Assembly (NCBI GenBank): GCA_014529385.2
Contig: CM043944.1
Coordinates: 169,457,740 to 169,521,739, forward strand
Direction: 5' to 3'
Length of the DNA: 64,000 nt
Source of the DNA: Adiantum capillus-veneris
Lineage: Eukaryota; Streptophyta; Polypodiopsida; Polypodiales; Pteridaceae
In this document: piece by piece, positions 33,768 through 44,685 of the stretch
Position numbering within the stretch: position 1 is the stretch's first letter
How the letters are laid out: each line of letters starts with the position of its first letter
Position numbers and translations under genes: made by a program
Notes under the pieces: generated by a model
What the model was told of the DNA's origin: nothing
The model's database searches: none
What the model saw: the letters and a program-made list of their open reading frames with translations, nothing else

Positions 33768-34112
33768 AATCATAGTTGTCCTCGACTATGAGGTAGAAGA
33801 GATAAAGCCTTAGTCATTAGTCAATCGTACTTAGCGGGTAGAGGATCCCTTTTTTACCCTACGACATCTTTCCAAGATGGAGGACTAATCCATTTGGTGC
33901 TTGGGAGACATAGCTGCCGCAAGCATGTCTGCTCTTTAGTCCATTTTATTCTCCCAAAGTAGAGTGACAAATTCTACTTGGTGTTTGAGAGACGACGTCA
34001 TCACAAACATGATTCTAAGCATGCATACTAGTTAAATTTGTGCACAATTAAAAAGAGGATTAGTCTTATAAGACAAAAACATGAGTTATTTAAAAGAGAG
34101 TTGTACATTTGC

Positions 34113-37100
34113 TTACTCTAATGTAGCATTGTAAGCATTGACAAGGTTCATACTATCCTTAAGTTGTACTCCTTGCATCCATTTAGCATCTTCAAAAGGA
34201 TAATTTTTGAACTTAATAAGATACCGTCGGATTATCTTACCATGTCGTAGTACCTTGTCTTCATGCCGAAGGACAGCTTCGGGTTGTAGCACCTCTTCTT
34301 GGTCTTCAACTTCGGGAGGGTCTTCAATAATTGGTTCAGTTGGTGGCTCTCCTTTGTAGGGATTAAGTAGGCTTACATGAAAGGCATTGTGTATAAGCCA
34401 ATGGTTGGGCAACTTGAGTTGATAAGATGTCTCATTGATGGGCTTCAAGATTTGGAAAGGACCATAGTATCTTTTTGCTAGTTTAGCATAATACTTTTGA
34501 TGGCCCGTAGGATTTTTGCCCGTCGTTTGCCTTAATCGAGCCTTAGGAAACTTGAGTAAGACCCAATCATTTTCTTTGAACATTAAGGCTCTTCTGTGCT
34601 TATCAGCAGCAGCTTTTTGCCTTTGTTGAGAGATGGCTATAGCCTCCCTAATCTTTTGAAAAGATTCTTGTAGGTCACGGCTATACTCATCGGCAGCGAA
34701 GATCTTCCCATGTACTTTGAGTAGCAAGGGACTTTTAGGTCTTCACTCTATGATCTCGAAAGGTGCTTTCCCCGTAGAAGTATGGACAGTATTATTGTAG
34801 GCATACTCTACTAGAGGTAAATACTTTTCCCATTGTGAGCGTTGATCTACTTCGGTAACATAAGTCTTGAGTAGATCGAGTATCGTAAGATTGGCTATCT
34901 CACTTTGGCCATCCGTTTGTGGGTGATAGGCCGAAGAGAAATTCAATCTTGTTCCTAGATTTTCAAAGAGACCTTTCTAGAAATTACTGGTCATTCTAGG
35001 ATCTCTATCTGACACGATGGATGTGGGTAATCCATGGTGTTTGAAAATCTGAGATATGAAGAGAGTTGCCATTTGATGTGCCTTAATAGTCTTTTTGACA
35101 GGAATAAAATGTGCTTGCTTGCTAAACCTGTCGACTATTGTCCATATTCCTGTATTCCCATGGATAGACTTGGGTAATCCAAAGATGAAATCCATGGATA
35201 TACTCTCCCATGGTGAATTTGGAATAGGCAATGGTTGGAGTAATCCAGGTTGCTTCCCTCTATCATACTTGGTCTTTTGGCATACTACACATTTTGAAAC
35301 ATACTCTTGTATGTCCACTTTCATGGTAGGCCAATAGAAATACGTCTCTACTCCTCGGAGAGTAGGTTGAATACCTCTATGCCCTGCATATGGAGGAGCA
35401 TGGGATTCATACATAACCTTCTCACGAAGGGAATGGGTAACACATAGCCTATTGCCGTGGAGAAGATAACCATCCTGCAAGGTGAATGGTTCCTCTTTCT
35501 TCCCCAAAGCAAGGGTTGACATTATGTCTCTAAAGTCAGGGTCAGTATCATACTCATCTATCATAGAGGATAGATCATTGTGAGTAGCTATAGACACCGC
35601 ATTAACTTTTGGTCGTCGTGAAAGTGCATCGGCAACTTGATTGTGCTTACCAGCTATGTGAGCAATATGGAAATTAAATTGCGAAAGAAAATTTTCCCAC
35701 CTCATTTGTTTGTCGGAAAGTTTGGTTTGCGTCATGAAATACTTGAGACTTTGGTGGTCGGTTCGTAGGATAAATGGAGTCCCCAATAGGTAGTGCTTCC
35801 ATATATCTAGGGCATGTAGAACAGCTAAAAGCTCTTTCTCATAAATGCCCAAGACTCGTTCATCACTATTGAGCCTTCGGCTCTCATATGCTATGGCATG
35901 CCCTTCTTGAAGCAAAACCGCTCCAAGGCAATCACCACACGCATCACATTGGACCTCAAATGGCTTTGAGAGATCCGGAAGCACGAGGATTGGTTGGGAA
36001 GTAAGCTTCTCTTTGAGTTTTTCAAAATCATTTTGCTCCTTAGCAGTCCATACAAACTTAACGTTCTTCTTTGTTAAGTCGTGTAGTGGTCCTGCTACTT
36101 GAGAGAATTTTGCTATGAAGCGTCTATAGTATGCACACATACCAATAAAGCTTCTTAGCTCATGTAGATTCCTTGGGTTAGGCCATGATTTTATTACCTC
36201 TAACTTTGATGGATCCATACGAATACCATCGTGAGAGATAATATGACCTAGATATTGAATCTCTTGAAGGAAGAATTCACTTTTCTTTCTGTTGAGAAAA
36301 AGTTTGTTCTCCCTCAAGGCTTGAAAAATCAATTGGAGATGTTGCTTATGTTCCTCCAAAGACTTGGAGTAGATGATGATATCATCAAAGAACACTCCAG
36401 TGAATTTACGATATGATCTAAAAAATTTCTCCATGAGACGATTGAAAGTAGTTGGTGCATTAGTCAAGCCAAAAGGCATGACTAGATATTCATAAAGACC
36501 AAATGTTGTGCGAAACGCGGTCTTTAGGATATCTTCATCCACTATCCTTATTTGATGATAGCCACTCTTAAGGTCAATCCTAATGAAGTAGGTAGATCCT
36601 TGTAGCTTATCAAACAGATCTTCTACCCAAGGCACGGGAAATCTGTTTTTGATAGTGATATGGTTTAGTGCTCGATAGTCCACACACATACGGTATGTAC
36701 CATCTTTTTTTTGCACTAAAAGGACTGGAGAACAAAAGGGAGAGGAACTAGGCCTCACCATCCCTTTGTCTACCAATTCCTGTACTTGCCTCATAATCTC
36801 CTCTTGTTGATCTTGTGAGACTCGATAAGGAGGTTTGTTAGGCGGTGAGCTTCCTGGAAGGAGCTCAATACGATGGTCATCATCCCCTCGTTTTGGAGGT
36901 AGGTCCATAGGGATATCATCGATGAACACATCTTGGAATCCTTTTAGAAAAGTAGACAAGTTTAACTCTTCTTGATTCCTATCCTTTTCATTTGATGAAA
37001 CATTATTAGCTTTTAGAGACTCTTTGACATAAATCATGTACGCAAAAACTGAGCTCTTCGTTGATTTATCAAAAGAAAGAGGATTTACAAGTGGAATAGT

Positions 37101-38897
37101 GTGACCACGCTCACTAGCATCTATATACATGTTCTTTCCCCTGTAGGTGAAGTAAATTCTCCTTTCAGGGAACTTCATGTTGGCAGCCATGCGATCAAAC
37201 CATGGTGCCCCTAGGATAACTCCCTGATGTTGGAGAGGAGAGATGAAGAAGTCTTCTTTGTCGACATAGCTTTGGACATGAAGCCTCAACTTCCCAATCA
37301 AGGGAGTAACGGAGGCTTTTTGTCCCTTGAAAGCTACATCGGCTGTTACTATATCTCCCATCTCAAAAGCTTGAATGCCCAATTTGGTGGCCAACTCTAT
37401 TGATATGAAGTTGAGAGTAGAGCCTGGGTCAAACAAGATGAAGGCATCATGCTCTCTTACCTTTCCCCAAGCATAGGAGAGTGATGATCCTTTGCAATGA
37501 GCATCCTCTTTTGGAGCTTCGATGGTGGAAGCCCTAGGAGTCTCATTGCGAGTATTCTTTTTGGGGCAAGAACGATAGCCATGTCCTGGCTCTCCACACT
37601 TGAAACACTTATGGTCCTTGCGAAAAGCTTCAAGCTCTTCTGGAGAGAGTTTGTTTTTACCTTTGTAAACTCCCTTCTCCTTGGACCGATTGTTGTTGTT
37701 GTTGTTGTTGGAAGTGCCTTGGGAATTATTTTGAGCATTGGATTTCCCCTTTGCATCATTTTTATCTTTGTTTTCCATGGGCTTGACATTACGTCTAGCC
37801 CCTTGATGTAAATTGATGCGTGAAGCAACCATGGTGTGGTGGATTACTTCAGTAATAGTACCAGGCCGTTGAGAGTTGATGTATTCGGCCATCTCTTCAC
37901 GTAATCCCGCACAGAATTGCTGTCTTTGTTCGGCAAAGTCTATCTTTTGAAAGACAGTAGCTTTAAGATGTAAATCCCAAAACTTGTCTACATACTTGTT
38001 GATAGACTCATGAGAGAGAAGCTTCAAGCCGCGCCATTCGGTAAGAACTTTATCTTTAGTATCGCTTGGGAGAAATTGCTTCATGATGGAAACTCGTAGA
38101 GTTTTCCATGTCTTTGGGGATTCTCCATTGCCACGAAGGCTAGCCCACCATTGACGAGCTGATTTTTGGAAGTGCATAGCTACATGGCGTAGCTTGGAGG
38201 ACTCCGTGAAGCTCTCGTCTCCAAAGGCCGCATCAAATTGCTGGATGAAGGCCAACACTTTGTCGGTAGCACCAAAGGTGCCATCGTAGGTGAGAAAAGA
38301 GATACTCTTTCCTCCCTCCTTGAACTTCTTTAGCTTTTGTGACCTTCGCCATGCAGGAAATAATTTGCGATGTCCTCCCCTCTTGTATTCTCGAGGAGAA
38401 TAGCCATAACTTTCATCGGAAGAGGAGGAAGGTGAAGAAGAAGGAGAAGAGGGTGACCTCTTCCTAGCCCTTTTCTTCCTTTGTTTCCTCTCTTGCCTTT
38501 CAGAGTGATGAGGAGAAGGACTATAGGTTGCTCTTTTCCTCTTGGGAGGAGTAGGCGATCGTCTAGACCGCCGTCTTCGTGGAGCCACCTCTTCAGAAGA
38601 ACTTAGACTTTCATTGCTTTCTTTCTCTTTGGATTCCTCCTCTCGAATGGGAGAGAGTCTTCTTCTGGGGTTCTCTTCAAGAGGCCTCCTAAGCTCTCTC
38701 TCCTCTGGGAGAGGAAGGGAAATTCCATAAGCACAAAGTTGTTGAGTAACTTTGGCTTGCAAAACAGGGTTGCCCATAGCTTGTTGCAACCTAGTGACGA
38801 GATAATTCACAAACATGGGAGCATCATCATTAGCACCTTCATGTGCAAAATCAAAGCTATCAATGTTCATTCTACTCTCTTGATTATTGTCAGCCAT
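34113..38897 (-). pseudogene. Gag-Pol polyprotein, gypsy element 2, with two nonsense codons
   Basis: The frame runs from MADNNQES (38,897, the same MAD start as element 1; an in-frame upstream ATG at 38,939 is less likely) to 34,113. Order: S/K/R-rich N-terminal region (shorter than in element 1), gag (QWWASLRGNG), CCHC knuckle (CFKCGEPGHGYRSC), protease FDPGSTLNFIS, RT (YRMCVDYRALN, FFDDIIIYS), RNase H, integrase and chromodomain-like end ([17 protein letters not shown]). Stops interrupt the integrase core: TAG near 34,976 where element 1 has tryptophan (NFW), and TGA near 34,741 where element 1 has glycine (IIEG). No frameshift is seen. It cannot make full-length Pol but could be mobilised in trans. 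Confidence 0.93.
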
Positions 38898-39298
38898 GTT
38901 AACAAAATTTATGTTTATACTTAGTGTATGCTTTGGCAATACAAAACCTTAGTTGCCACTCCTCTTAGCCTTTGAAAATCGGCTCTTAAGTATCTACACC
39001 CACGGCTCAAAGTGGTTAATTATAGAGAGTAGAGGAGTAGGTCTAACATAGCGGAATTGCCAAGGGTTAGCTCCTTTCGGACTTCTTATGGCTCAATAAT
39101 GGTAAAGCCGTAGGCAAGTCTAAAAAGACTCCATTATTAAGTCCAAAGCTCCCGAGGTGTGCACCATCCCCCACATAGTGGGCTTAACAAAACCGATATT
39201 AGATCCCAGTTCCACTTACTCTATTATAATTAACAACATCAACCATTTATAGGCTACTTAAGGACCTCTCTTCTTAAGCAAGAAAAGAGAAACCAAAT

Positions 39299-39310
39299 GC
39301 ACTGATACCA
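39299..39310 (-). promoter_or_regulatory. Primer binding site, gypsy element 2
   Basis: The minus strand reads TGGTATCAGTGC, one base different from TGGTATCAGAGC in element 1, and lies one base from the LTR. Confidence 0.9.
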
Positions 39311-39311
39311 A

Positions 39312-40925
39312 TGTAATGAAATTTGCCTTAATAGGTGAGAGTAGCGGAATTTAATGAGAGTACTTTCAAGAAATGATTTTGTGAGCATAGAAGGTTGACA
39401 TAATTGAAGATAGCAACATACTCATAGCAACTAGTTAACTTGGCATAGACAATACTTTTGCAAGAGAGAGAGTTTAGAGAACATGACAACAGTTGAGGAC
39501 CGGATTTATGTGGAGCCGGTCCCCCCTCCAATAGGCATTTGTATTATGATTTCTCCCATAAAGAGAGACTTGTTACAATACAGTCTTTGTGTTCCTTGTG
39601 ACCTAGGTGATGCCATGAAGATGGAAGGCTTCATGCATAACAAACATAACATAAACTTGAAGAAAGATTTAACTATCCCAAGCCTCAGTCCCAAGACCTC
39701 AAACACCTTCGAAGGTGGAGAGAGCTAGCAGGGAATGAGGGTAGGGAAGAGGAAGAAGAAACATTTCATAGGAGAAAGAATTAGTTCCTCACTTATCATA
39801 CTCTTGTTGCTAGCATACATAATAGCGTAGTAATGAAGAAGAAGGAGATGACAAGCTCAAGCATTGAAGCATGGCTCTTGGTTGGATTTGCACTCCATAG
39901 CCAAGAGTGTTGGTGTAGGCTCTCAACCTCTACTTGCTTGGAGAGGGAGCTCTTGCACTTTGCATAGCACACAATGAGAGTGTTTGTGAGTGTGTGTGTG
40001 GGTGAGTATACCCCCTAAGCACCCCCCTAGATTTCTTGGGTCGACCCCCCCTTGTAGCTCATGCTTGAAGCTCATTGGACCCCTCCAGGCCTAGCCAATC
40101 ACAAGCATGAGCCATTACAAGCAACATGGGTAGCCTTGGGACAAGTGTCCCCCTTTCCCCTTTGAGAGAGAGGACTTGATAAATGCAAAAACAATTAGAT
40201 AATTCAAGTAATTTATCATTGGACCCCTTTGAAGCCTAGCCAATAGGCTTCAAGCAACACATGAAGGTAACATGGGTAGGGACCTGACATGTGTCCTTGC
40301 TGCCTCTTCAAGCTGGGGCTTCCCTTGTGAGTGTGAGTGTGTGTTCTCTCTCTAATCCCTAGGAAAAGGGCTTGCCCCCCCTCTTGTAAGGATGCTTTTG
40401 ACTTTAGGAGCTCAAGCACTTAGTCATCAAGAATGACAAAGCACTTGGACTAGGGGGTGTTCCCACAAGCATCTCAGGCAAGCATCTCAAGGCACCTCAA
40501 GCACCTTAATCATGTAGCAAGTCAAGCACCTCAAGCATGGAGTAAGTCAAGCACCTCAAGAACCTTAATCAAGCACCTCAAGCAGGACAAACACCTCAAG
40601 CACGACAAGCACCTCAAGCAGGTCAAGCACCTCGAGCTTGGGCTGGGTTCCCACCTCAACCTCTTACCTAAGGTCAAAGGACTTTTACACACATTATTGG
40701 AGGTCTTCAATGAAGCTAACCCTAAGGTCTTATGCTCCATTGGTTAGCCTTGCTCTTGATAGACCATCTCCCATTTGGGCCCCTTTACTATTGGCCCCGT
40801 GTTGAGATAGATCTATAAGCACATATCTATATCTTAACACTTGTTCCCATTTATTCTCCCACATTAAGTGATCAATTTAATATGAGAAAATCATTTGGGT
40901 TGGTTAGATATTAGATTTTATGACA
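39312..40925 (-). repeat. 5' LTR of gypsy element 2
   Basis: The LTR is 1,614 bp and bounds TGTAATGAAATTTGCC to TTTTATGACA on the plus strand. It has a single copy of the 56-bp unit duplicated in the other LTR, and the CAAGCACCTCAAG array at 40,465-40,635. Confidence 0.92.
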
Positions 40926-40930
40926 GAATG

Positions 40931-42385
40931 CAAGAACCAAAGTAGTCTACGTTGTTTCAATGGGCCAAAATAAAAGAAGTAAGAATAAAATTTTGGTGGA
41001 ATTATTACAACTCTATCTGAAGGATAAAATTATGTTGACTACTTATTGAGGCCTACCATGATTAGCCGTTGATTGATGAGAAAGTGGGATTATTTTGCCT
41101 AGATTATGTAAGAAGATGGGTAGCCCTATCTTGTATAAAAGGGTTAGTATACACAATTGAATAAGCACCGATTTGTAGTTAATGATATGCTTATAATAAA
41201 CTCAAAATAAAATAGTGTCCATTCTGATATGTGTGGCTCTATCTGAATGACTGGACATGAGATAAGTAGTGAACATAATCTCATGTGGGTGCATGTTGGC
41301 GGGACACATAGTCATATTTCCCTAAAGGTGTGGTGAATGTAATAAAGATAGGCATGTTGAGCAAATTTACTAAGAAGTGAAAAATATGCTAGAGTAATTT
41401 AGCAAGAATTTATTTTTCATAAAGTTGCAAGTACATCAAATTTGAATCCCTACAAATGAGTTCATTACTTGTTATAACATGAACGTATCACAAAAGATGA
41501 AGTAGTATCATGATACACATTGAAGAAAGTGGTTACAGCGGAGAGTTTTAGTGGGGATATTTGTAGATATGAGCAGATCAAACTTTATACTAGCTTGTGC
41601 TAATCAAAATTATTTAGTACAATGCAAACAAAATTACAAGAAATAATGTGTTGTGTTTGTATAAAAAAACCATACTAGACTACGTGTGCTACGAGAAGTG
41701 TTGACAACTTAAAACAAACCTAAAGACTAGTTATGAATCCTGGCATAGGGGAGCCGACAGAGCTGTTGCGATATCCGTAAAAATAAATTGGGCTACATAG
41801 AGATCTATGAAAGATGGTCCAAAGGGAGCATGGATAGGATTATTACAAAATAAGAATTAAAAAAACAAAAAAAACACATGTCTATTGTGTAGGGGTGGGG
41901 AAAGTAGTGCTAGGAGGGTGGCGCCGAGGTTTCTTGGTGTCAGTGGAGGGGGGTCGTCCGAGGAGGTGTTCGGTGAGGCTCATTAAAGTAGAGTTAAGGC
42001 ATGTACGGAGGCCTGCACGTCCAAAAGTAGAAGACAAAGCCTTCGGAAGCGGTTTTCAAGGCGGTCATAGTCTCGTCGAAGTTGTGTGAGCTCATCCTGC
42101 AAGGAGTGGAGGGTGTCAAGGACATCATTTGTGTCATTGGCCGAAGACAAAGCCATAGTTTTTGGTGGAAGATGGAGAATTCTTGGAACATTGGAGAGGT
42201 GGTTGATGGTGCCGGTAGAACTTGCCAATAAGTAACCAATGTAAGACACGTCAATTCCCAAGGATGCCCGAAAGCGGGTGTCTTCGGAGAAAGTATTGTA
42301 GCGGTCGTTATCGAGCTACGTCAATGGTTGCTCCGCTGAAGAGTGTCGTCAAAAGCTACTGATGATAAGGACAACCCACTTGTCT
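40931..42385. other. Flanking DNA, mostly non-coding
   Basis: 40,931-41,880 is AT-rich without recognisable features. At 42,156-41,983 (minus strand) a short frame starting MALSSANDTND is coiled-coil-like (LHSLQDELTQLRRDYDRLEN), but it is isolated and unrecognised. Confidence 0.3.
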
Positions 42386-43310
42386 CTCAGGCGCTTCCTG
42401 GTTGAGCTGAGAGTGTTACTCCTGAAAGCATGCTGCTCAAAGAGGCGCGAGCGAGAGGAAGAATCAGGGTGAATACAACTCGAAGACCGGTACTGGTTTC
42501 AAATGTTGTGCATGATTTTTTAAAAAAAAGAAAAAGTAGGGGACTATATTTGAAAGGGGGATGAGGACCAACTAAAAGGAACAGAGTTTCTTGAGCGCAG
42601 GTTATTGATAGTTGTGTAGGACGTGAGTGGGTATGCTTGCCTATGTAGAGAGTTCCCATAGGGTGGGTGAGGGAATTTGGTGGATTATGAATGTTAGAGC
42701 TTAACTTGAGTGGCGAGTCATAGTTGAGTAAGGTGAGGGGCAGTTGGCACGCATTGTAGGCAGGAGCCACCATGCAGTAGAGTGGCGTCAAATGCGGTAC
42801 AGGGCAACCTGTGGCGGCTATGGAGAGAAAGAGTTGAACTTGCATGAGATACACAAAGAGAGTTGAGTGGGTGATTTGAACGGCCACCTTTTTGGGTTCA
42901 GTATGTGCATGTAGAGGTGGTGGTAGACAGACCACCACTTGGAGTAGGTTATTGGATGCGCTAGTTGAGTGTGACGCCACCGTGGAGAGAGGATTGGGCT
43001 GTGGGGTTGCATGGCGAGTGAGAATTGAGAAAAAGCGACAGAACTGCGGATGTTGGTGGTCGTTATTTGACCAAAGAGAGAGAGTGAGTCTAAATTTGCA
43101 TGATGGAGTCGCCACTCTTAGTGTGGGTGGTTGTTGGGAAAATTGGAGCCGCCAAGTAAAGGCGGGGGGGGGGGGGGGGGGGGTGTCTATGAAGCTGCAT
43201 GGACACCAAGGCGGTGGTGGGTGCGATTGCGAGTGAGTGTGATTGCAACTCCGAGGGTTGGTGGGGATTCGAGAATGTGCCATAGGTAATAGCCAACCAC
43301 ATAGCTGGTA
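42386..43310. other. Left flank of copia insertion, low-complexity ORFs
   Basis: GC-richer DNA with a poly-G run (about 43,158-43,181). Long frames on both strands are proline/histidine or glycine/valine rich and run across the poly-G and GT tracts; none looks like a real protein. The flank continues beyond the copia element at 58,508. Confidence 0.4.
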
Positions 43311-43315
43311 AGTGA
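43311..43315. repeat. Target site duplication AGTGA, left
   Basis: AGTGA abuts the 3' LTR here and recurs at 58,503-58,507 next to the 5' LTR, 15 kb away. This shows that everything between is one retrotransposon plus what inserted into it. Confidence 0.8.
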
Positions 43316-43523
43316 TGAAGAGTGTGTGCGTGAGCGTTTGTGTGTGTGTGTGTGTGTGCAGCAATGGAGAAGAGAGGAGACACAGGTTTGGGTGGGCTCC
43401 AAACATAACAATGTTAGGGTTATGAGTCCTTATTCTTTTATGTAGAATGAATGGTCAGTGTTAGTTCCCGGTAGTCTCCGGCTACCCGACACTTAGGCGT
43501 GGCACATTGGGCCTTACCACCCA
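43316..43523 (-). repeat. 3' LTR of the copia element
   Basis: About 208 bp, it shares with 58,202-58,502 the block GGAGACACAGGTTTGGGTGG, GGGTTATGAGTCCTTATTCT and the ACTTAGGCG(T/C)GGCACATTGG phrase. It contains a short (GT)n run where the other LTR has a long one. A purine run AAGTGGGAGG on the minus strand precedes it (polypurine tract, about 43,524-43,534). Confidence 0.8.
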
Positions 43524-43612
43524 ACCTCCCACTTAAAGGACAATGTGCATTTAAGCTGGGGTGACAATGTATATATATATATACAATACAGGTAGACAAT
43601 GACCATGATCAT

Positions 43613-44069
43613 CTACCCAATTCCCATGAGTGCCCGAAAATGTGCAAACCGCTTTGAAGGTAAGCCCTTTTTTAGAAGATCAGCAGGGTTTTCAGTGGTG
43701 TGAATCTTCGCAAGCTGCAATCGCTTGTCCTCAAGCACCTCACGAATGAAGTGATACTTCACATCCACATGCTTTGTCTTTGCATGAAACACTGGATTCT
43801 TTGCCAATTGAATAGAAATTTGGCTATCCCAATGTAACACAGGCATCTCAACATTAATTCCCAAGTCTCCCACCAGCCGACCAAGCCATATAGCTTCCTT
43901 GCAAGCTTTCGAAGCTGCAACATATTCAGCCTGTGTAGTAGACAAGGTAAAACAATCTTGCAAACGAGATCTCCATGAAACTGCACCTCCAGTTAATTCA
44001 AAAACATAGCCTGAAGTGAACCTTCTCTTGTCCAAGTCTCCTACATAATCTGCATCCCTGTAACCAATT
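43613..44069 (-). pseudogene. Copia RNase H, C-terminal part of Pol
   Basis: The frame reads GYRDADYVGDLDKRRFTSGY, AVSWRSRLQDCFTLSTTQAE, HVDVKYHFIREVLED and HTTENPADLLKKG, the standard end of plant copia polyproteins (Tnt1/Retrofit type). The remaining Pol lies more than 8 kb away because of the TIR transposon that begins at 44,070. The C-terminus ends normally near 43,613, about 90 bp from the LTR. Confidence 0.92.
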
Positions 44070-44140
44070 CATTAGGAGAAATATGAACCTTGCATGGGCC
44101 TTGTAAGGAATCCTAATTTTTAGGGATTAAGGCTAATGTT
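44070..44140 (+). repeat. Left terminal inverted repeat of the TIR transposon
   Basis: Begins CATTAGGAGAAATATGAACC immediately after the copia RNase H codon for isoleucine. It is matched by 53,890-53,960 read in the same plus direction, because the right end was inverted. The first 21 bp differ at one position; beyond this the match is partial. Confidence 0.8.
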
Positions 44141-44685
44141 GTGTGGGGTTTAGGGGGCAAGGGCATTGAAGAAGTTAGTTTTGAGTAGGCTTTTCTAGCC
44201 TTTTTTTTAGACAAATGTAGGATGTGGACCTAAAGGGTTACTTTCTCTCTCTAGCTTTTTTTAAAGTGAAGGAAGCATAGGGGTGTGTCCACATCAGCAA
44301 AAACGTGGGTCACAAAGAGACAAAATTTGTCTTTTTAAAAAAAAAAACATTTTTACTTGTTTCTAACTTAAAACTCCCTCCCAACATATATACATATCCA
44401 AAAATCATTTTTTGACCCATTTTTTAACCCACAAGCTTAGAAAGTCCATTTTTTCAAAACTCTTTTCCCCCAAAAAGTAATAAACATTTTGTTCTCTCCT
44501 CCTCATCCCTCCTCCCTCCTCTCTCTCTCTCCCCCTCTCCTCTCCCTCCCTGACCCTACCTTCGTCCTCCTCCCTAATCTCTCCCTCCCCCCCCCCCTCC
44601 CTCCTTCTCTGCTCCCATCTTCCTCAACCTCTCTACCCTTCCCCCTCTATCTTTTCATCATTTGCTTCCTCACGCAACAACTTCC

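Larger units (their letters stand above)
32082..40925 (-). mobile_element. Ty3/gypsy chromovirus-type retrotransposon (element 2)
   Basis: It is an 8.84-kb minus-strand relative of element 1 with LTRs, a tRNA-Met-type primer site, gag-pol and polypurine tract. The flanks are CAATG (32,077-32,081) and GAATG (40,926-40,930), a target duplication with one mismatch. LTRs differ by a 56-bp duplication and scattered substitutions, and gag-pol has two nonsense codons, so it is older than element 1. Confidence 0.92.

Noticed and set aside
41983-42261. A 92-codon coiled-coil ORF as a real gene
   Set aside because: It is isolated, without neighbours or a recognisable family; kept only as a remark in the flank entry.
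42387-43406. A 339-codon minus-strand ORF
   Set aside because: It crosses a poly-G run and a GT microsatellite, is rich in proline, histidine, threonine and serine, and has no domain-like pattern; the copia LTR overlaps its start.
44070-44090. Assigning the TIR element to CACTA (En/Spm)
   Set aside because: The terminus reads CATTAGG rather than CACTA or CACTG, no 3-bp target duplication is visible, and the transposase lacks motifs I know from that superfamily.
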